From NCBI RefSeq assembly GCF_022965755.1, contig NZ_CP095187.1:1178001-1242000 (forward strand): 64,000 nucleotides of DNA, in the 5' to 3' direction. The notes under the pieces were generated by a model. That model saw only the letters and a list, made by a program, of their open reading frames with translations. It ran no database searches and was not told the origin of the DNA. This document shows, piece after piece, positions 6,123 to 15,815 of this stretch. The translations under genes were made by a program, and so were the position numbers. How positions within the stretch are numbered: the stretch's first letter is position 1; each line of letters begins with the position of its first letter. The stretch comes from Pseudoxanthomonas sp. F37 (GTDB taxonomy: Bacteria > Pseudomonadota > Gammaproteobacteria > Xanthomonadales > Xanthomonadaceae).

Positions 6123-8027
6123 ATGATCACCATCACGCTCCCCGACGGCAGCCGCCGCGAGTTCGAGAACCCCGTTTCCGTCATGCAGGTGGCCCAGTCC
6201 ATCGGCGCCGGCCTGGCCAAGGCCACTGTGGCCGGTGCCGTCGACGGCGTGCTGGTCGATGCCAGCGACGTCATCGACCACGACGCCACGCTGCGCATCA
6301 TCACCCCGAAGGACGAGGAGGGCGTGGAGATCATCCGCCACTCCTGCGCCCACCTGGTCGGCCATGCGGTCAAGCAGCTGTACCCGGACGTGAAGATGGT
6401 CATCGGCCCGGTGATCGCCGAAGGCTTCTATTACGACATCTACAGCGAGCGCCCGTTCACGCCGGAGGACCTGGCGGCGATCGAGCAGCGCATGCAGGAA
6501 CTGATCGCGCAGGACTACGACGTCATCAAGAAGATGACGCCGCGGTCCCAGGTGGTGGACGTCTTCAAGGCCCGCGGCGAGGACTACAAGCTGCGACTGA
6601 TCGAGGACATGGGGCCCGAAGTGACGGCCATGGGCCTGTACTACCACCAGGAATACGTGGACATGTGCCGCGGCCCGCACGTGCCGAACACCCGTTTCCT
6701 GAAGGCGTTCAAGCTGACCCGCATCTCCGGCGCCTACTGGCGAGGCGATGCCAAGAACGAGCAGCTGCAGCGCATCTACGGCACCGCCTGGGCCGACAAG
6801 AAGCAGTTGGAGGCCTACATCCAGCGCATCGAGGAAGCCGAGAAGCGCGACCACCGCAAGATCGGCAGGCAGCAGGAACTGTTCCACCTGCAGGAAGAAG
6901 CGCCGGGCCTGGTGTTCTGGCACCCGAAGGGCTGGGCCATCTGGCAGGTGGTCGAGCAGTACATGCGCAAGGTCTACCGCGACAGCGGCTACCAGGAAGT
7001 GCGCTGTCCGCAGATCCTCGACGTCGCCCTGTGGAAGAAGTCCGGCCACTGGGACAACTACAAGGAAAACATGTTCTTCAGCGAATCGGAAAACCGCACC
7101 TACGCGGTCAAGCCGATGAACTGCCCGGGCCACGTGCAGGTGTTCAACCAGGGCCTGCACAGCTACCGCGACCTGCCGATCCGCTACGGCGAGTTCGGTG
7201 CCTGCCACCGCAACGAGCCCTCGGGCGCGCTGCACGGCATCCTGCGCGTGCGCGGCTTCACCCAGGACGACGGCCACATCTTCTGCACCGAGGACCAGAT
7301 CGAGGCCGAGGTGACGGCGTTCCACCAGCAGGCGCTGAAGGTGTACTCGGACTTCGGTTTCGAAGACATCCAGATCAAGATCGCCCTGCGCCCGGACGCG
7401 CGCCTGGGCGACGACGCCACCTGGGACAAGGCCGAGGCCGCCCTGCGCGCCGCCCTGCGCAGCTGCGGGGTGGAGTGGCAGGAGCTGCCGGGCGAGGGCG
7501 CCTTCTATGGCCCCAAGATCGAGTACCACCTGAAGGACGCCATCGGCCGGACCTGGCAGCTGGGGACCATGCAGGTCGACTTCATGATGCCGGGCCGCCT
7601 GGGCGCCGAGTACGTGGACGAGAACAGCCAGCGCCAGCACCCGGTCATGCTGCACCGGGCCATCGTGGGGTCCATGGAGCGGTTCATCGGCATCCTGATC
7701 GAGCACCACGCTGGTGCATTCCCGTCCTGGCTGGCGCCGCAGCAGGCCGTGGTGATGAATATCACCGATGCCCAGGCCGATTACGTGGCCGAAGTCAGGA
7801 AAACCCTTGCAAATCAAGGCTTCCGGGTGGCGGCCGATTTGCGGAACGAGAAGATCGGCTATAAGATTCGCGAGCACACGCTGCAGCGGGTGCCGTACCT
7901 GCTGGTGGTCGGAGACCGCGAGAAGGAAAATGGCGCCATCGCCGTGCGCACGCGTTCCGGGGAGGATCTGGGCACCATGTCCGTTGCCGCCTTCGCAGAA
8001 CGTTTGCGTAACGAGCACGCCGCGTAG
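6123..8027 (+). CDS. thrS: Threonyl-tRNA synthetase
   Basis: 634 residues, the normal length for bacterial ThrRS, which charges tRNA-Thr in the cytoplasm. Domain order is as expected: TGS domain (about 1-61, starting [16 protein letters not shown]), editing domain with the [16 protein letters not shown] motif, class II catalytic core with the zinc-site region [10 protein letters not shown], motif 2 [15 protein letters not shown], motif 3 region [14 protein letters not shown], and a C-terminal anticodon-binding domain. It is followed after 50 bp by infC, the conserved thrS-infC-rpmI-rplT-pheS-pheT order. The upstream region may carry a regulatory leader. Confidence 0.97.
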   Translation: MITITLPDGSRREFENPVSVMQVAQSIGAGLAKATVAGAVDGVLVDASDVIDHDATLRIITPKDEEGVEIIRHSCAHLVGHAVKQLYPDVKMVIGPVIAEGFYYDIYSERPFTPEDLAAIEQRMQELIAQDYDVIKKMTPRSQVVDVFKARGEDYKLRLIEDMGPEVTAMGLYYHQEYVDMCRGPHVPNTRFLKAFKLTRISGAYWRGDAKNEQLQRIYGTAWADKKQLEAYIQRIEEAEKRDHRKIGRQQELFHLQEEAPGLVFWHPKGWAIWQVVEQYMRKVYRDSGYQEVRCPQILDVALWKKSGHWDNYKENMFFSESENRTYAVKPMNCPGHVQVFNQGLHSYRDLPIRYGEFGACHRNEPSGALHGILRVRGFTQDDGHIFCTEDQIEAEVTAFHQQALKVYSDFGFEDIQIKIALRPDARLGDDATWDKAEAALRAALRSCGVEWQELPGEGAFYGPKIEYHLKDAIGRTWQLGTMQVDFMMPGRLGAEYVDENSQRQHPVMLHRAIVGSMERFIGILIEHHAGAFPSWLAPQQAVVMNITDAQADYVAEVRKTLANQGFRVAADLRNEKIGYKIREHTLQRVPYLLVVGDREKENGAIAVRTRSGEDLGTMSVAAFAERLRNEHAA

Positions 8028-8077
8028 TTTGGTTCCGGCCTGCATGGGCCGGTGCACCCCTCCCTGGAGACTGCAAC

Positions 8078-8602
8078 ATCAGCACCCCTGACAACAAGCA
8101 AAACCGCAAGAACCTGGAAATCCGCGTGCCGCGCGTGCGCGTGATCGGTTCGGATGGCGAAATGATCGGCGTGCTCTCGCGCGACGAGGCCTTGGCCATG
8201 GCCGAGGATGAAGGATTGGACCTGGTCGAGATCCAGCCCAATGCCGAGCCGCCCGTGTGCAAGATCATGGACTTCGGCAAGTTCAAGTTCGAGGCGCAGA
8301 AGAAGGCCAACGAAGCCAAGAAGAAGACCAAGCAGGTCGAGATCAAGGAGCTGAAGTTCCGCCCGGTCACCGACGAGGGCGACTACCAGATCAAGATGCG
8401 CAACATCCGCCGCTTCCTGCAGGAGGGCGACAAGGTCAAGGTCAATATCCGCTTCCGTGGCCGTGAGATGAGCCACCAGGAACTGGGTCGCGAGATGGCC
8501 GCGCGCATCGAGGCCGAACTGGGCGACGAGATCGTCATCGAGTCCCGTCCGCGCCTGGAAGGCCGCCAGATGGTCATGATGATCGCCCCCAAGAAAAAAT
8601 GA
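8078..8602 (+). CDS. infC: Translation initiation factor IF-3 (AUC start)
   Basis: 174 residues starting at ATC 8078, giving (M)[23 protein letters not shown], the expected IF-3 N-terminus. GGAG at 8066-8069 stands 8 bp before this codon. No in-frame ATG or GTG fits the family start; the first conventional codon, GTG 8126, would cut into the N-terminal domain. The N domain ([26 protein letters not shown]) and C domain ([31 protein letters not shown]) are complete, and the basic tail ends PKKK. Non-AUG starts of the AUU/AUC type are known for infC, where IF-3 itself discriminates against them and so limits its own synthesis. The same control is inferred here. Confidence 0.95.
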   Translation: MSTPDNKQNRKNLEIRVPRVRVIGSDGEMIGVLSRDEALAMAEDEGLDLVEIQPNAEPPVCKIMDFGKFKFEAQKKANEAKKKTKQVEIKELKFRPVTDEGDYQIKMRNIRRFLQEGDKVKVNIRFRGREMSHQELGREMAARIEAELGDEIVIESRPRLEGRQMVMMIAPKKK

Positions 8603-8947
8603 CGTCAGCGGCCTTGCCGCTGGCGCATACCGTTCCCCTCGCCCCGCGTGCGGGGAGAGGGCAAAGGGTGAGGGGAGGCGCCGCGAGGCGCCTTTCGCGT
8701 TTCCGCTTCCCCGCTAAGTGGCCGGATTTGCAAGAAAAAACGGCAGCGGGCATAATACGCGGCCCGGTACGCCGGGAGGCTGTTCGCAGCCGATGGACCC
8801 GTCGGGGGCTTCCTTCGTGGAATCAACGACTTACAAGCCGATATGGGCAAGGATGGAAAGAGTGGCCTTTCGGTCTTCGCGGCAACGCCGCCAAGCACCG
8901 GAGGGCGCCGCCCGGATCAGTGACATAAACCCGTCAAGGACATAGCA
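8603..8947 (+). other. infC-rpmI intergenic region with repeat and promoter
   Basis: 345 bp without a gene. A palindromic repeat with CCCTCGCCCCGCG and its partner CGGGGAGAGGG lies at about 8636-8682. A sigma70-like promoter follows (8728-8756), then about 190 bp of leader with GC-rich inverted segments (for example GGCCCGGTACGCCGGG). Autoregulation by L20 through such a leader is known in other bacteria, but I cannot show it here. Confidence 0.55.
8728..8756 (+). promoter_or_regulatory. Probable promoter for rpmI-rplT
   Basis: TTGCAA (8728-8733), 17-bp spacer, CATAAT (8751-8756). It would give a long 5' leader before rpmI. Confidence 0.65.
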
Positions 8948-9145
8948 ATGCCCAAGATCAAGACCCACCGGGCGGCGGCCAAGCGTTTCCGCAAGACCGC
9001 CTCCGGCAAGTTCAAGGCTGGCCACGCCAACCGTAGCCACATCCTCACCAAGAAGGCGACCAAGCGTAAGCGCGGCCTGCGTGCGACGAACATCGTCCGC
9101 GCCGAGGACAGCGGCCGTTTGAACCGCATGCTTCCCTACCTCTGA
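8948..9145 (+). CDS. rpmI: 50S ribosomal protein L35
   Basis: 65 residues, very basic, with the standard L35 start [20 protein letters not shown] and end RLNRMLPYL. It is a component of the large ribosomal subunit. The gene is 10 bp upstream of rplT, so the two are co-transcribed, probably from the promoter at 8728-8756. Confidence 0.97.
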   Translation: MPKIKTHRAAAKRFRKTASGKFKAGHANRSHILTKKATKRKRGLRATNIVRAEDSGRLNRMLPYL

Positions 9146-9155
9146 GGACTGAGAC

Positions 9156-9515
9156 ATGGCACGAGTTAAGCGTGGCGTGATGGCGCGTCGCCGTCACAAG
9201 AAGGTCCTCAACCTGGCCAAGGGCTATTACAACGCCCGTCGCAAGGTGTTCCGCGTCGCCAAGCAGGCGGTCATCAAGGCGCAGCAGTACGCCTACATCG
9301 GCCGCAAGCAGAAGAAGCGCAACTTCCGTTCGCTGTGGATCACCCGCATCAATGCGGCGGCCCGCATCAACGGCCTGAGCTACAGCCGCTTCATGAACGG
9401 CCTGCTGAAGGCCGGCATCACCCTGGACCGCAAGGTGCTGGCGGACATCGCCGTGCACGACGCGGCCGGTTTTGCGGCCCTGGCTGAAAAGGCGAAGGGC
9501 GCACTCGCGGCGTAA
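9156..9515 (+). CDS. rplT: 50S ribosomal protein L20
   Basis: 119 residues with the L20 signature [18 protein letters not shown] and the internal [21 protein letters not shown]. It is an early-assembly 23S rRNA-binding protein and in other bacteria represses its own operon. The ATG start follows GAGGACTGAG. A strong terminator closes the unit at 9565-9600. Confidence 0.97.
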   Translation: MARVKRGVMARRRHKKVLNLAKGYYNARRKVFRVAKQAVIKAQQYAYIGRKQKKRNFRSLWITRINAAARINGLSYSRFMNGLLKAGITLDRKVLADIAVHDAAGFAALAEKAKGALAA

Positions 9516-9564
9516 GCCGCGTCTCCACCGTAAAGCACTCCGGCAGTCCATCGCCGGGAACACG

Positions 9565-9600
9565 TGGGGAAGGGCGCGAGTCCTTCCCCATTGTTTTTTG
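9565..9600 (+). terminator. Rho-independent terminator after rplT
   Basis: Stem TGGGGAAGG (9565-9573) and CCTTCCCCA (9582-9590) followed by TTGTTTTTTG. Confidence 0.85.
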
Positions 9601-9608
9601 TGGGTCGC

Positions 9609-10726
<1,118 letters not shown>

Positions 10727-10736
10727 GGACAGGGGA

Positions 10737-10841
10737 TCGGGAATGGAGAGTGGGGAATCGGCAAAAGCGCCATCCCGCTCCCGACCGATCAACGTGCGCC
10801 AGGCTGTTTGACGATTCTCCATTCCCCATTCTCCATTCCCG
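10737..10841. repeat. Palindromic repeat between pheS and pheT
   Basis: The left arm CGGGAATGGAGAGTGGGGAA is mirrored by ATTCTCCATTCCCCATT...CCATTCCCG at the right. The arms are near-perfect inverses around a spacer of about 50 bp, so RNA across it could fold strongly between the two synthetase genes. Confidence 0.7.
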
Positions 10842-10853
10842 AAATTTCAAGAC

Positions 10854-13241
10854 ATGAAATTTTCCGAAAACTGGCTGCGCAGCCACGTTCCCACCCGGGC
10901 CACCCGCGATGAGCTGGCGGCCACGCTGACCGCGATCGGCCTGGAGGTCGAAGACGTCACCGCGCTGGGCGATGGCCTGGCGGACGTGGTGGTCGCGCGC
11001 ATCGTCGAATGCGCCCGCCATCCCGAAGCCGACCGTCTGCAGGTCTGCCAGGTCGATGCCGGGCAGGACGGGCTGCTGCAGATCGTCTGCGGTGCGCCGA
11101 ACGCGCGCCCCGGCCTGCTGGCGCCGCTGGCGATGGTCGGTGCGCAGGTGGGCGGCATCGCCATCAAGGCGGCCCGGCTGCGGGGCGTGGAATCGAACGG
11201 CATGCTGTGTTCGGCCAAGGAGCTCGGCATCGATGCCGATGCCTCCGGCCTGCTGGAACTGCCGGCCGATGCGCCGGTCGGTACGCCGGTTGCCGATTAT
11301 CTCGGCCTGCCCGATGCCAGCATCGAGATCAAGCTGACGCCCAACCGCGCCGACTGCTTCAGCGTGCGCGGCATCGCCTTCGACGTGGCGGCGTCGCTGG
11401 GCAGCGAGGTGAAAGCGCTGGATGCCGCACCGGTGCCGGCGCAGAGCCCGGCCACGATGGAGGTCGCGCTGGAAGCGGGGCCGAAAGTGCCGCGCTTCGC
11501 CGGCCGCGTGATCGAAGGCGTCGACGCCCGGGCGGCCACCCCCATCTGGATGGCCGAGCGCCTGCGCCGCAGCGGCGTGCGCCCGATCAGCTTCCTGGTG
11601 GACGTCACCCAGTACGTGATGCTTGAACTGGGCCAGCCCATGCACGCCTTCGACCGCGACATGCTGGAAGGGCCGGTGGTCGTGCGCCCCGCACGGGCGG
11701 GCGAGCAGGCCACGCTGCTGGACGGCCGCACCGTGGCGCTGGACGACGATTTCCTGGTGGTGTCCGACAGCCGCGATGGCCGCGCCTCACGCGCCGTGGC
11801 GCTGGGCGGCATCATGGGCGGCCTCGACACCCGGGTGACCGATGCGACGACGAACGTCTTCCTGGAAGCCGCGCACTGGATCCCCTCGGCCATCATCGGC
11901 CGTAGCCGCAAGCTGGGCCTGCACACCGATGCCGGGCATCGCTTCGAGCGCGGCGTCGATCCCGAACTGCCGCGCCTGGCCGTGGAGTACGCGACCCGCC
12001 TGATCCTCGACGTGGCCGGCGGCACGCCGGGCCCGACGACGGTGGTCGAGCATGCCGGACACCTGCCGGCGCCTGTCGCGATCCGGCTGCGCCGCGCGCG
12101 CGTCGCCCGCGTGCTGGGCGTGGACATCGCCGACGCCGAGATCGAGCGCATCCTGCGCGCGCTCGGCCTGCAGGCGGCGGCCCTGGCCGATGGCTGGAGC
12201 GTGGTGGCGCCGACCCGCCGCTTCGACATCGCCATCGAAGAAGACCTGATCGAAGAACTGGCCCGCATCCACGGCTACGACCGCGTGCCCACCACGCTGC
12301 CCGGCGGCGCCACGCGCATCGCCTCGCCCAGCGAGACGCGCGTGGAAGCCGGGGTGGTGCGTCGCCAGCTGGCCGCACGCGACTATCTGGAAACGGTGAA
12401 CTTCGCCTTCGTCGATGCGCAGTGGCTGGCGCACTGGCAGATGGCCGATGGGGCCGTTCCGCTGGCCAATCCCCTGAGCGCCGAGCTGGCCATCATGCGC
12501 ACCGCGCTGCTGCCCGGTGTCGTGGCCGCCCTGCAGCGCAACGCCGCCCGTCAGGCGGGCCGCGTCCGCCTGTTCGAGATCGGCAACGTGTTCCAGGCCG
12601 TGGCCGGCGCCGCGCCGCGCGAGACCGTCCGCCTTGCTGCGGCGGCCGTCGGCGAGGCGGCCGCCGAACAGTGGGGGCAGCCGACCCGCAAGGTGGATTT
12701 CCACGACCTGAAGGGCGACCTGGAAAGCGTCGCCGCGTTGTCCGGCGCCCCGCTGGAGTTCCGGCCCTCGACCGCGCCCCACGGACATCCGGGCCGTTCG
12801 GCCGATGTCTACCGCGAAAACCAGAAGGTGGGCTGGATCGGCCAGCTGCACCCGCGCCTGCAGCGCGCGCTGGACCTGGATGCCGAGGTGGTCGCGTTCG
12901 AAGTGGATCTGGCGCCCCTGGCCATCCGCGCGCTGCCGCGGGCAGGCGACCTGTCGCGCTATCCGTCCGTCCGCCGGGATCTTGCGTTCGTCGTCGCCGA
13001 CACGGTGCCGTGGGCGGAGATCGCGGCCACCGCGCGCACGGCCGCGGGCCCGCTGCTGCGGGACGTCCAGCTGTTCGACAGGTACGTCGGGCAGGGGGTC
13101 GAATCAGGTCAAAAGAGTCTCGCTATGGGCTTGATTTTGCAGGACAACTCACGCACTCTCACGGACGCCGACGTGGCGCAGGTCGTGGCGCAGGTCGTGG
13201 CGGCCATCGGCGACGCGCATGGCGCGAAGGTGCGCGGATGA
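10854..13241 (+). CDS. pheT: Phenylalanyl-tRNA synthetase beta subunit
   Basis: 795 residues, the full bacterial length. Domains in order: B1/tRNA-binding domain (about 1-150, MKFSENWLRSHVPTRATRDE and a tRNA_bind fold around 40-150), B3/B4 editing domain (about 210-380, VDVTQYVMLELGQPMHAFDRD, LGGIMGG), B5 (about 405-475), the catalytic-like core B6/B7, and a C-terminal ferredoxin-fold anticodon-binding domain (about 700-795, LSRYPSVRRDLAFVV). The editing residues of the family lie in LGGIMGGLDT. It is co-directional with pheS and followed 56 bp later by ihfA, as in many gammaproteobacteria. Confidence 0.97.
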   Translation: MKFSENWLRSHVPTRATRDELAATLTAIGLEVEDVTALGDGLADVVVARIVECARHPEADRLQVCQVDAGQDGLLQIVCGAPNARPGLLAPLAMVGAQVGGIAIKAARLRGVESNGMLCSAKELGIDADASGLLELPADAPVGTPVADYLGLPDASIEIKLTPNRADCFSVRGIAFDVAASLGSEVKALDAAPVPAQSPATMEVALEAGPKVPRFAGRVIEGVDARAATPIWMAERLRRSGVRPISFLVDVTQYVMLELGQPMHAFDRDMLEGPVVVRPARAGEQATLLDGRTVALDDDFLVVSDSRDGRASRAVALGGIMGGLDTRVTDATTNVFLEAAHWIPSAIIGRSRKLGLHTDAGHRFERGVDPELPRLAVEYATRLILDVAGGTPGPTTVVEHAGHLPAPVAIRLRRARVARVLGVDIADAEIERILRALGLQAAALADGWSVVAPTRRFDIAIEEDLIEELARIHGYDRVPTTLPGGATRIASPSETRVEAGVVRRQLAARDYLETVNFAFVDAQWLAHWQMADGAVPLANPLSAELAIMRTALLPGVVAALQRNAARQAGRVRLFEIGNVFQAVAGAAPRETVRLAAAAVGEAAAEQWGQPTRKVDFHDLKGDLESVAALSGAPLEFRPSTAPHGHPGRSADVYRENQKVGWIGQLHPRLQRALDLDAEVVAFEVDLAPLAIRALPRAGDLSRYPSVRRDLAFVVADTVPWAEIAATARTAAGPLLRDVQLFDRYVGQGVESGQKSLAMGLILQDNSRTLTDADVAQVVAQVVAAIGDAHGAKVRG

Positions 13242-13297
13242 TCGGCGTGAAGACAGTGGTGGGGCCGGCGACGGCCGCAATGGGGAAGCAGTAGTCC

Positions 13298-13597
13298 ATG
13301 GCATTGACGAAGGCGGAGATGGCCGAACGTCTGTTCGACGAGGTCGGCCTGAACAAGCGCGAGGCGAAGGAATTCGTCGACGCCTACTTCGACGTCCTGC
13401 GCGAGGCCCTGGAACAGGGCCGCCAGGTGAAGCTGTCGGGCTTCGGCAACTTCGACCTGAGGCGCAAGAACCAGCGCCCGGGCCGCAATCCGAAGACCGG
13501 CGAGGAAATCCCGATCTCGGCGCGGACGGTGGTGACCTTCCGGCCGGGCCAGAAACTCAAGGAGCGGGTGGAAACGTATGCTGGATCCGGGCAGTAA
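13298..13597 (+). CDS. ihfA: Integration host factor alpha subunit
   Basis: 99 residues of the DNABII family. It starts [20 protein letters not shown] and contains the beta-arm tip [11 protein letters not shown], whose proline intercalates into DNA, and [15 protein letters not shown]. With IhfB it bends DNA sharply at specific sites in recombination, replication and transcription. The order pheT-ihfA is the usual one in gammaproteobacteria, and this favours IHF-alpha over HU. The last 20 bp overlap the next gene. Confidence 0.96.
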   Translation: MALTKAEMAERLFDEVGLNKREAKEFVDAYFDVLREALEQGRQVKLSGFGNFDLRRKNQRPGRNPKTGEEIPISARTVVTFRPGQKLKERVETYAGSGQ

Positions 13598-13934
13598 CCG
13601 CGAGCTTCCGCCGATCCCGGCCAAGCGCTACTTCACCATCGGTGAGGTCAGCGAGCTGTGCGACGTCAAGCCGCATGTGCTGCGCTACTGGGAAACGGAG
13701 TTCCCCAGCCTGGAGCCGGCCAAGCGCCGCGGAAACCGCCGGTACTACCAGCGCCATGACGTGCTGATGGTCCGCCAGATCCGCAGCCTGCTGTACGAAC
13801 AGGGCTATACCATCGGCGGCGCCCGTCTGCGCCTGGAAGGCGAGGGCGCCAAGCAGGAAGCGGCGCTGAGCCACCAGATCGTGCGCCAGGTGCGCATGGA
13901 GCTGGAAGAAATCCTGCAGTTGTTGCGCCGGTGA
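13578..13934 (+). CDS. MerR family transcriptional regulator
   Basis: 118 residues starting within the end of ihfA (20-bp overlap), so probably translationally coupled. The N-terminal MerR winged helix is clear: [45 protein letters not shown]. It is followed by a helical segment ending [15 protein letters not shown]. There is no cysteine-rich effector domain as in metal sensors; the C-terminus is only a short dimerisation coiled coil. The ihfA-merR pair is conserved in many proteobacteria, but its target is not known to me. Confidence 0.9.
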   Translation: MLDPGSNRELPPIPAKRYFTIGEVSELCDVKPHVLRYWETEFPSLEPAKRRGNRRYYQRHDVLMVRQIRSLLYEQGYTIGGARLRLEGEGAKQEAALSHQIVRQVRMELEEILQLLRR

Positions 13935-13977
13935 CGCATGACGGCGCTCCTGCTGGGAGTCGCCGGCGAATTCCGGC

Positions 13978-13983
13978 TATAAT
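13978..13983 (+). promoter_or_regulatory. -10 box of tRNA-Pro
   Basis: Perfect TATAAT, 37 bp before the tRNA; the -35 is weak. Confidence 0.5.
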
Positions 13984-14016
13984 GCGCGGCCCGTCGCAAG
14001 GCGGGCCGATCCGCGA

Positions 14017-14097
<81 letters not shown>

Positions 14098-14199
14098 ATC
14101 GCGGTTCGACATCAAGCCTGCGCTCACGCGTGGGCTTTTTTGTGCCCGGCGCACGCGCCCGACGACGGCAGGCCGTCCGCCCTGCATACGGGAAAGCCC

Positions 14200-14670
14200 A
14201 TGCATCCAAGAGCCGACGAGCTGATCCGCACCCTGCAACTGGCGCCGCACCCCGAGGGTGGCCACTTCCGCCGGGTATACGAATCGGCCAAGCGCACCGA
14301 GGTGAACGGCATCGAGCGGCCCACGCTCACCGCCATCAAGTTCCTGTTGCCGGCCGGCGTGACGACCCGCTGGCACCGGGTGGACGCCACCGAGGTCTGG
14401 GACTGGAGCGAAGGCGGCGCCCTGGAGTTGTCGATGTTCGATCCCGAGCAGCGCACGCTGACCCGCGTGCAACTGGATACCTCCGCCCGGGGCGGCCAGG
14501 CCAACCAGGTGGTGCCCGCGGGCATCTGGCAAAGCGCGCGTTCGCTCGGCGATTACACGCTGGTGGACTGCTCGGTGTCCCCTGGCTTCAGCTGGCAGGG
14601 CTTCGAGCTGATGCAGAGCGGCAGCGAGGTCGCGCGCACGCTGCGCGACGCGGGCGGCAAGGTCGCCTGA
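14200..14670 (+). CDS. Cupin domain protein, DUF985 family
   Basis: 156 residues from ATG 14200, giving MHPRADELIRTLQLAPHPEGGHFRRVYES, the usual start of the DUF985 cupin family; longer frames reach back toward the tRNA and are rejected. The family fold is a single beta-barrel: here FLLPAGVTTRWHRVDATEVWDWSEGG corresponds to the first cupin motif, with H (in TRWHRVDATE) and E as the possible metal ligands, and GFSWQGFELM lies near the end. No enzymatic function is established for the family as far as I know. It is a soluble cytoplasmic protein with no operon partner evident. Confidence 0.85.
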   Translation: MHPRADELIRTLQLAPHPEGGHFRRVYESAKRTEVNGIERPTLTAIKFLLPAGVTTRWHRVDATEVWDWSEGGALELSMFDPEQRTLTRVQLDTSARGGQANQVVPAGIWQSARSLGDYTLVDCSVSPGFSWQGFELMQSGSEVARTLRDAGGKVA

Positions 14671-14759
14671 ACGCAATCCCCCTCGCTCGCCAGACGCCGC
14701 GCGCCATCCGCCTTTGCTCAAGGCAAACTTCCGCGATCCGACCGTCTGGAGTCGCCGCG

Positions 14760-15794
14760 ATGCGTCTGTCGTTGTACGGCCTGCTGTGGCTGTCGCTGTT
14801 GATGGGAGGCGCTCCCGCAGGCGCGCAGGAGACTTCAGCAAGCGAACCCGTACCGCCGATGGCCGGGACCGACGTGATCGAGATGGAGGCCGTGGTCGTG
14901 GCCGGCGTGCAGCCTGGGCCCGGCCTGTGGAAGGTGCGCCAGGGCGACCATCTGCTTTACGTGCTGGGCACGCAGTCGCCGCTGCCGAAGAACATCACCT
15001 GGCGCTCCGACGAGGTCGACCAGGTCCTGCAACTCGCGGACGAGGTGCTGGCCTCGCCGGGCATCAGCGTCGGTACCGATATCGGCTTCTTCCGTGGACT
15101 CACGCTGCTGCCTTCCGCGCTGAAGGCCTCCAAGAACCCGGATGGGCAGAAGCTGCAGGACGTCCTGCAGCCCGAGTTGTACGCCCGCTGGGCCGTGCTG
15201 AAGCGACGCTACATGGGACGTGATGGAGGCATCGAGAAGAAGCGTCCGCTGATCGCGGCGTTCCAGCTTTACTCCGAAGCCTTGTCGGACTCGGGCCTGC
15301 GCGAGGGCGGCGTCATCGATCCCGTGATCGATGCCGTGTTGAAGCGGCGCAAGATGAAGCGCACGCCGACGGTGCTGGACATCAAGTTGGACGATCCGCG
15401 TGCGGCGCTGGCGGATTTCCGCAAGGAAACCCTCAAACCCGAGGATCTCGCCTGCTTCAGCAAGACGCTCGATGTCATCGAGGGCGATCTGCCGCACGTG
15501 GCGGCGCGTGCCAATGCCTGGGCGGTGGGGGACTGGCCGGCGTTGCGATCCGGGGCGCGGCAGGACTGGCAGCAGGCCTGTGAGCTGGCCTGGTTCAACA
15601 CCGACACGGCGCGCAAGCGCGGCATTTCCGACGTGGAGGCGCGCATGCAGGCGCGCTGGATGGAGGTCGCCGAAGGCGCGCTGCAGAAGAACCGGATCAC
15701 CTTCGCTACCGTGCCGGTATGGCAGCTGGTCAAGCCCGGCGGTTATCTGGCGGCCCTGCAGGCCAAGGGATACCAGGTGGAAGCGCCGGAATGA
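14760..15794 (+). CDS. TraB/GumN family exported protein
   Basis: 344 residues from ATG 14760. The N-terminus MRLSLYGLLWLSLLMGGAPAGAQ is a clear signal peptide with an AxA-type site near residue 22. The rest matches the TraB/GumN (COG3735) family: WKVRQGDHLLYVLGTQSPLPKNITW at the start of the domain and a glutamate/histidine-rich core typical of this group, related to the Tiki/TraB metalloprotease-like fold. The usual first motif of the family, GTIH or GTxH, appears here as LGTQSP, so the presumed metal-binding histidine is absent and catalysis is doubtful. The gene converges on dxs with a 21-bp gap. Confidence 0.75.
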   Translation: MRLSLYGLLWLSLLMGGAPAGAQETSASEPVPPMAGTDVIEMEAVVVAGVQPGPGLWKVRQGDHLLYVLGTQSPLPKNITWRSDEVDQVLQLADEVLASPGISVGTDIGFFRGLTLLPSALKASKNPDGQKLQDVLQPELYARWAVLKRRYMGRDGGIEKKRPLIAAFQLYSEALSDSGLREGGVIDPVIDAVLKRRKMKRTPTVLDIKLDDPRAALADFRKETLKPEDLACFSKTLDVIEGDLPHVAARANAWAVGDWPALRSGARQDWQQACELAWFNTDTARKRGISDVEARMQARWMEVAEGALQKNRITFATVPVWQLVKPGGYLAALQAKGYQVEAPE

Positions 15795-15815
15795 TCCGGC
15801 GCGCCGCCGCGAGGC

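Noticed and set aside
5760-8057. Long minus-strand open frame opposite thrS
   Set aside because: Codon-bias shadow in high-GC DNA; it resembles no protein and overlaps a certain thrS. The same holds for the long antisense frames over uvrB, pheT, dxs, the acyl-CoA dehydrogenase, the GH30/TonB/GH3 genes, ggt, htpG and secD.
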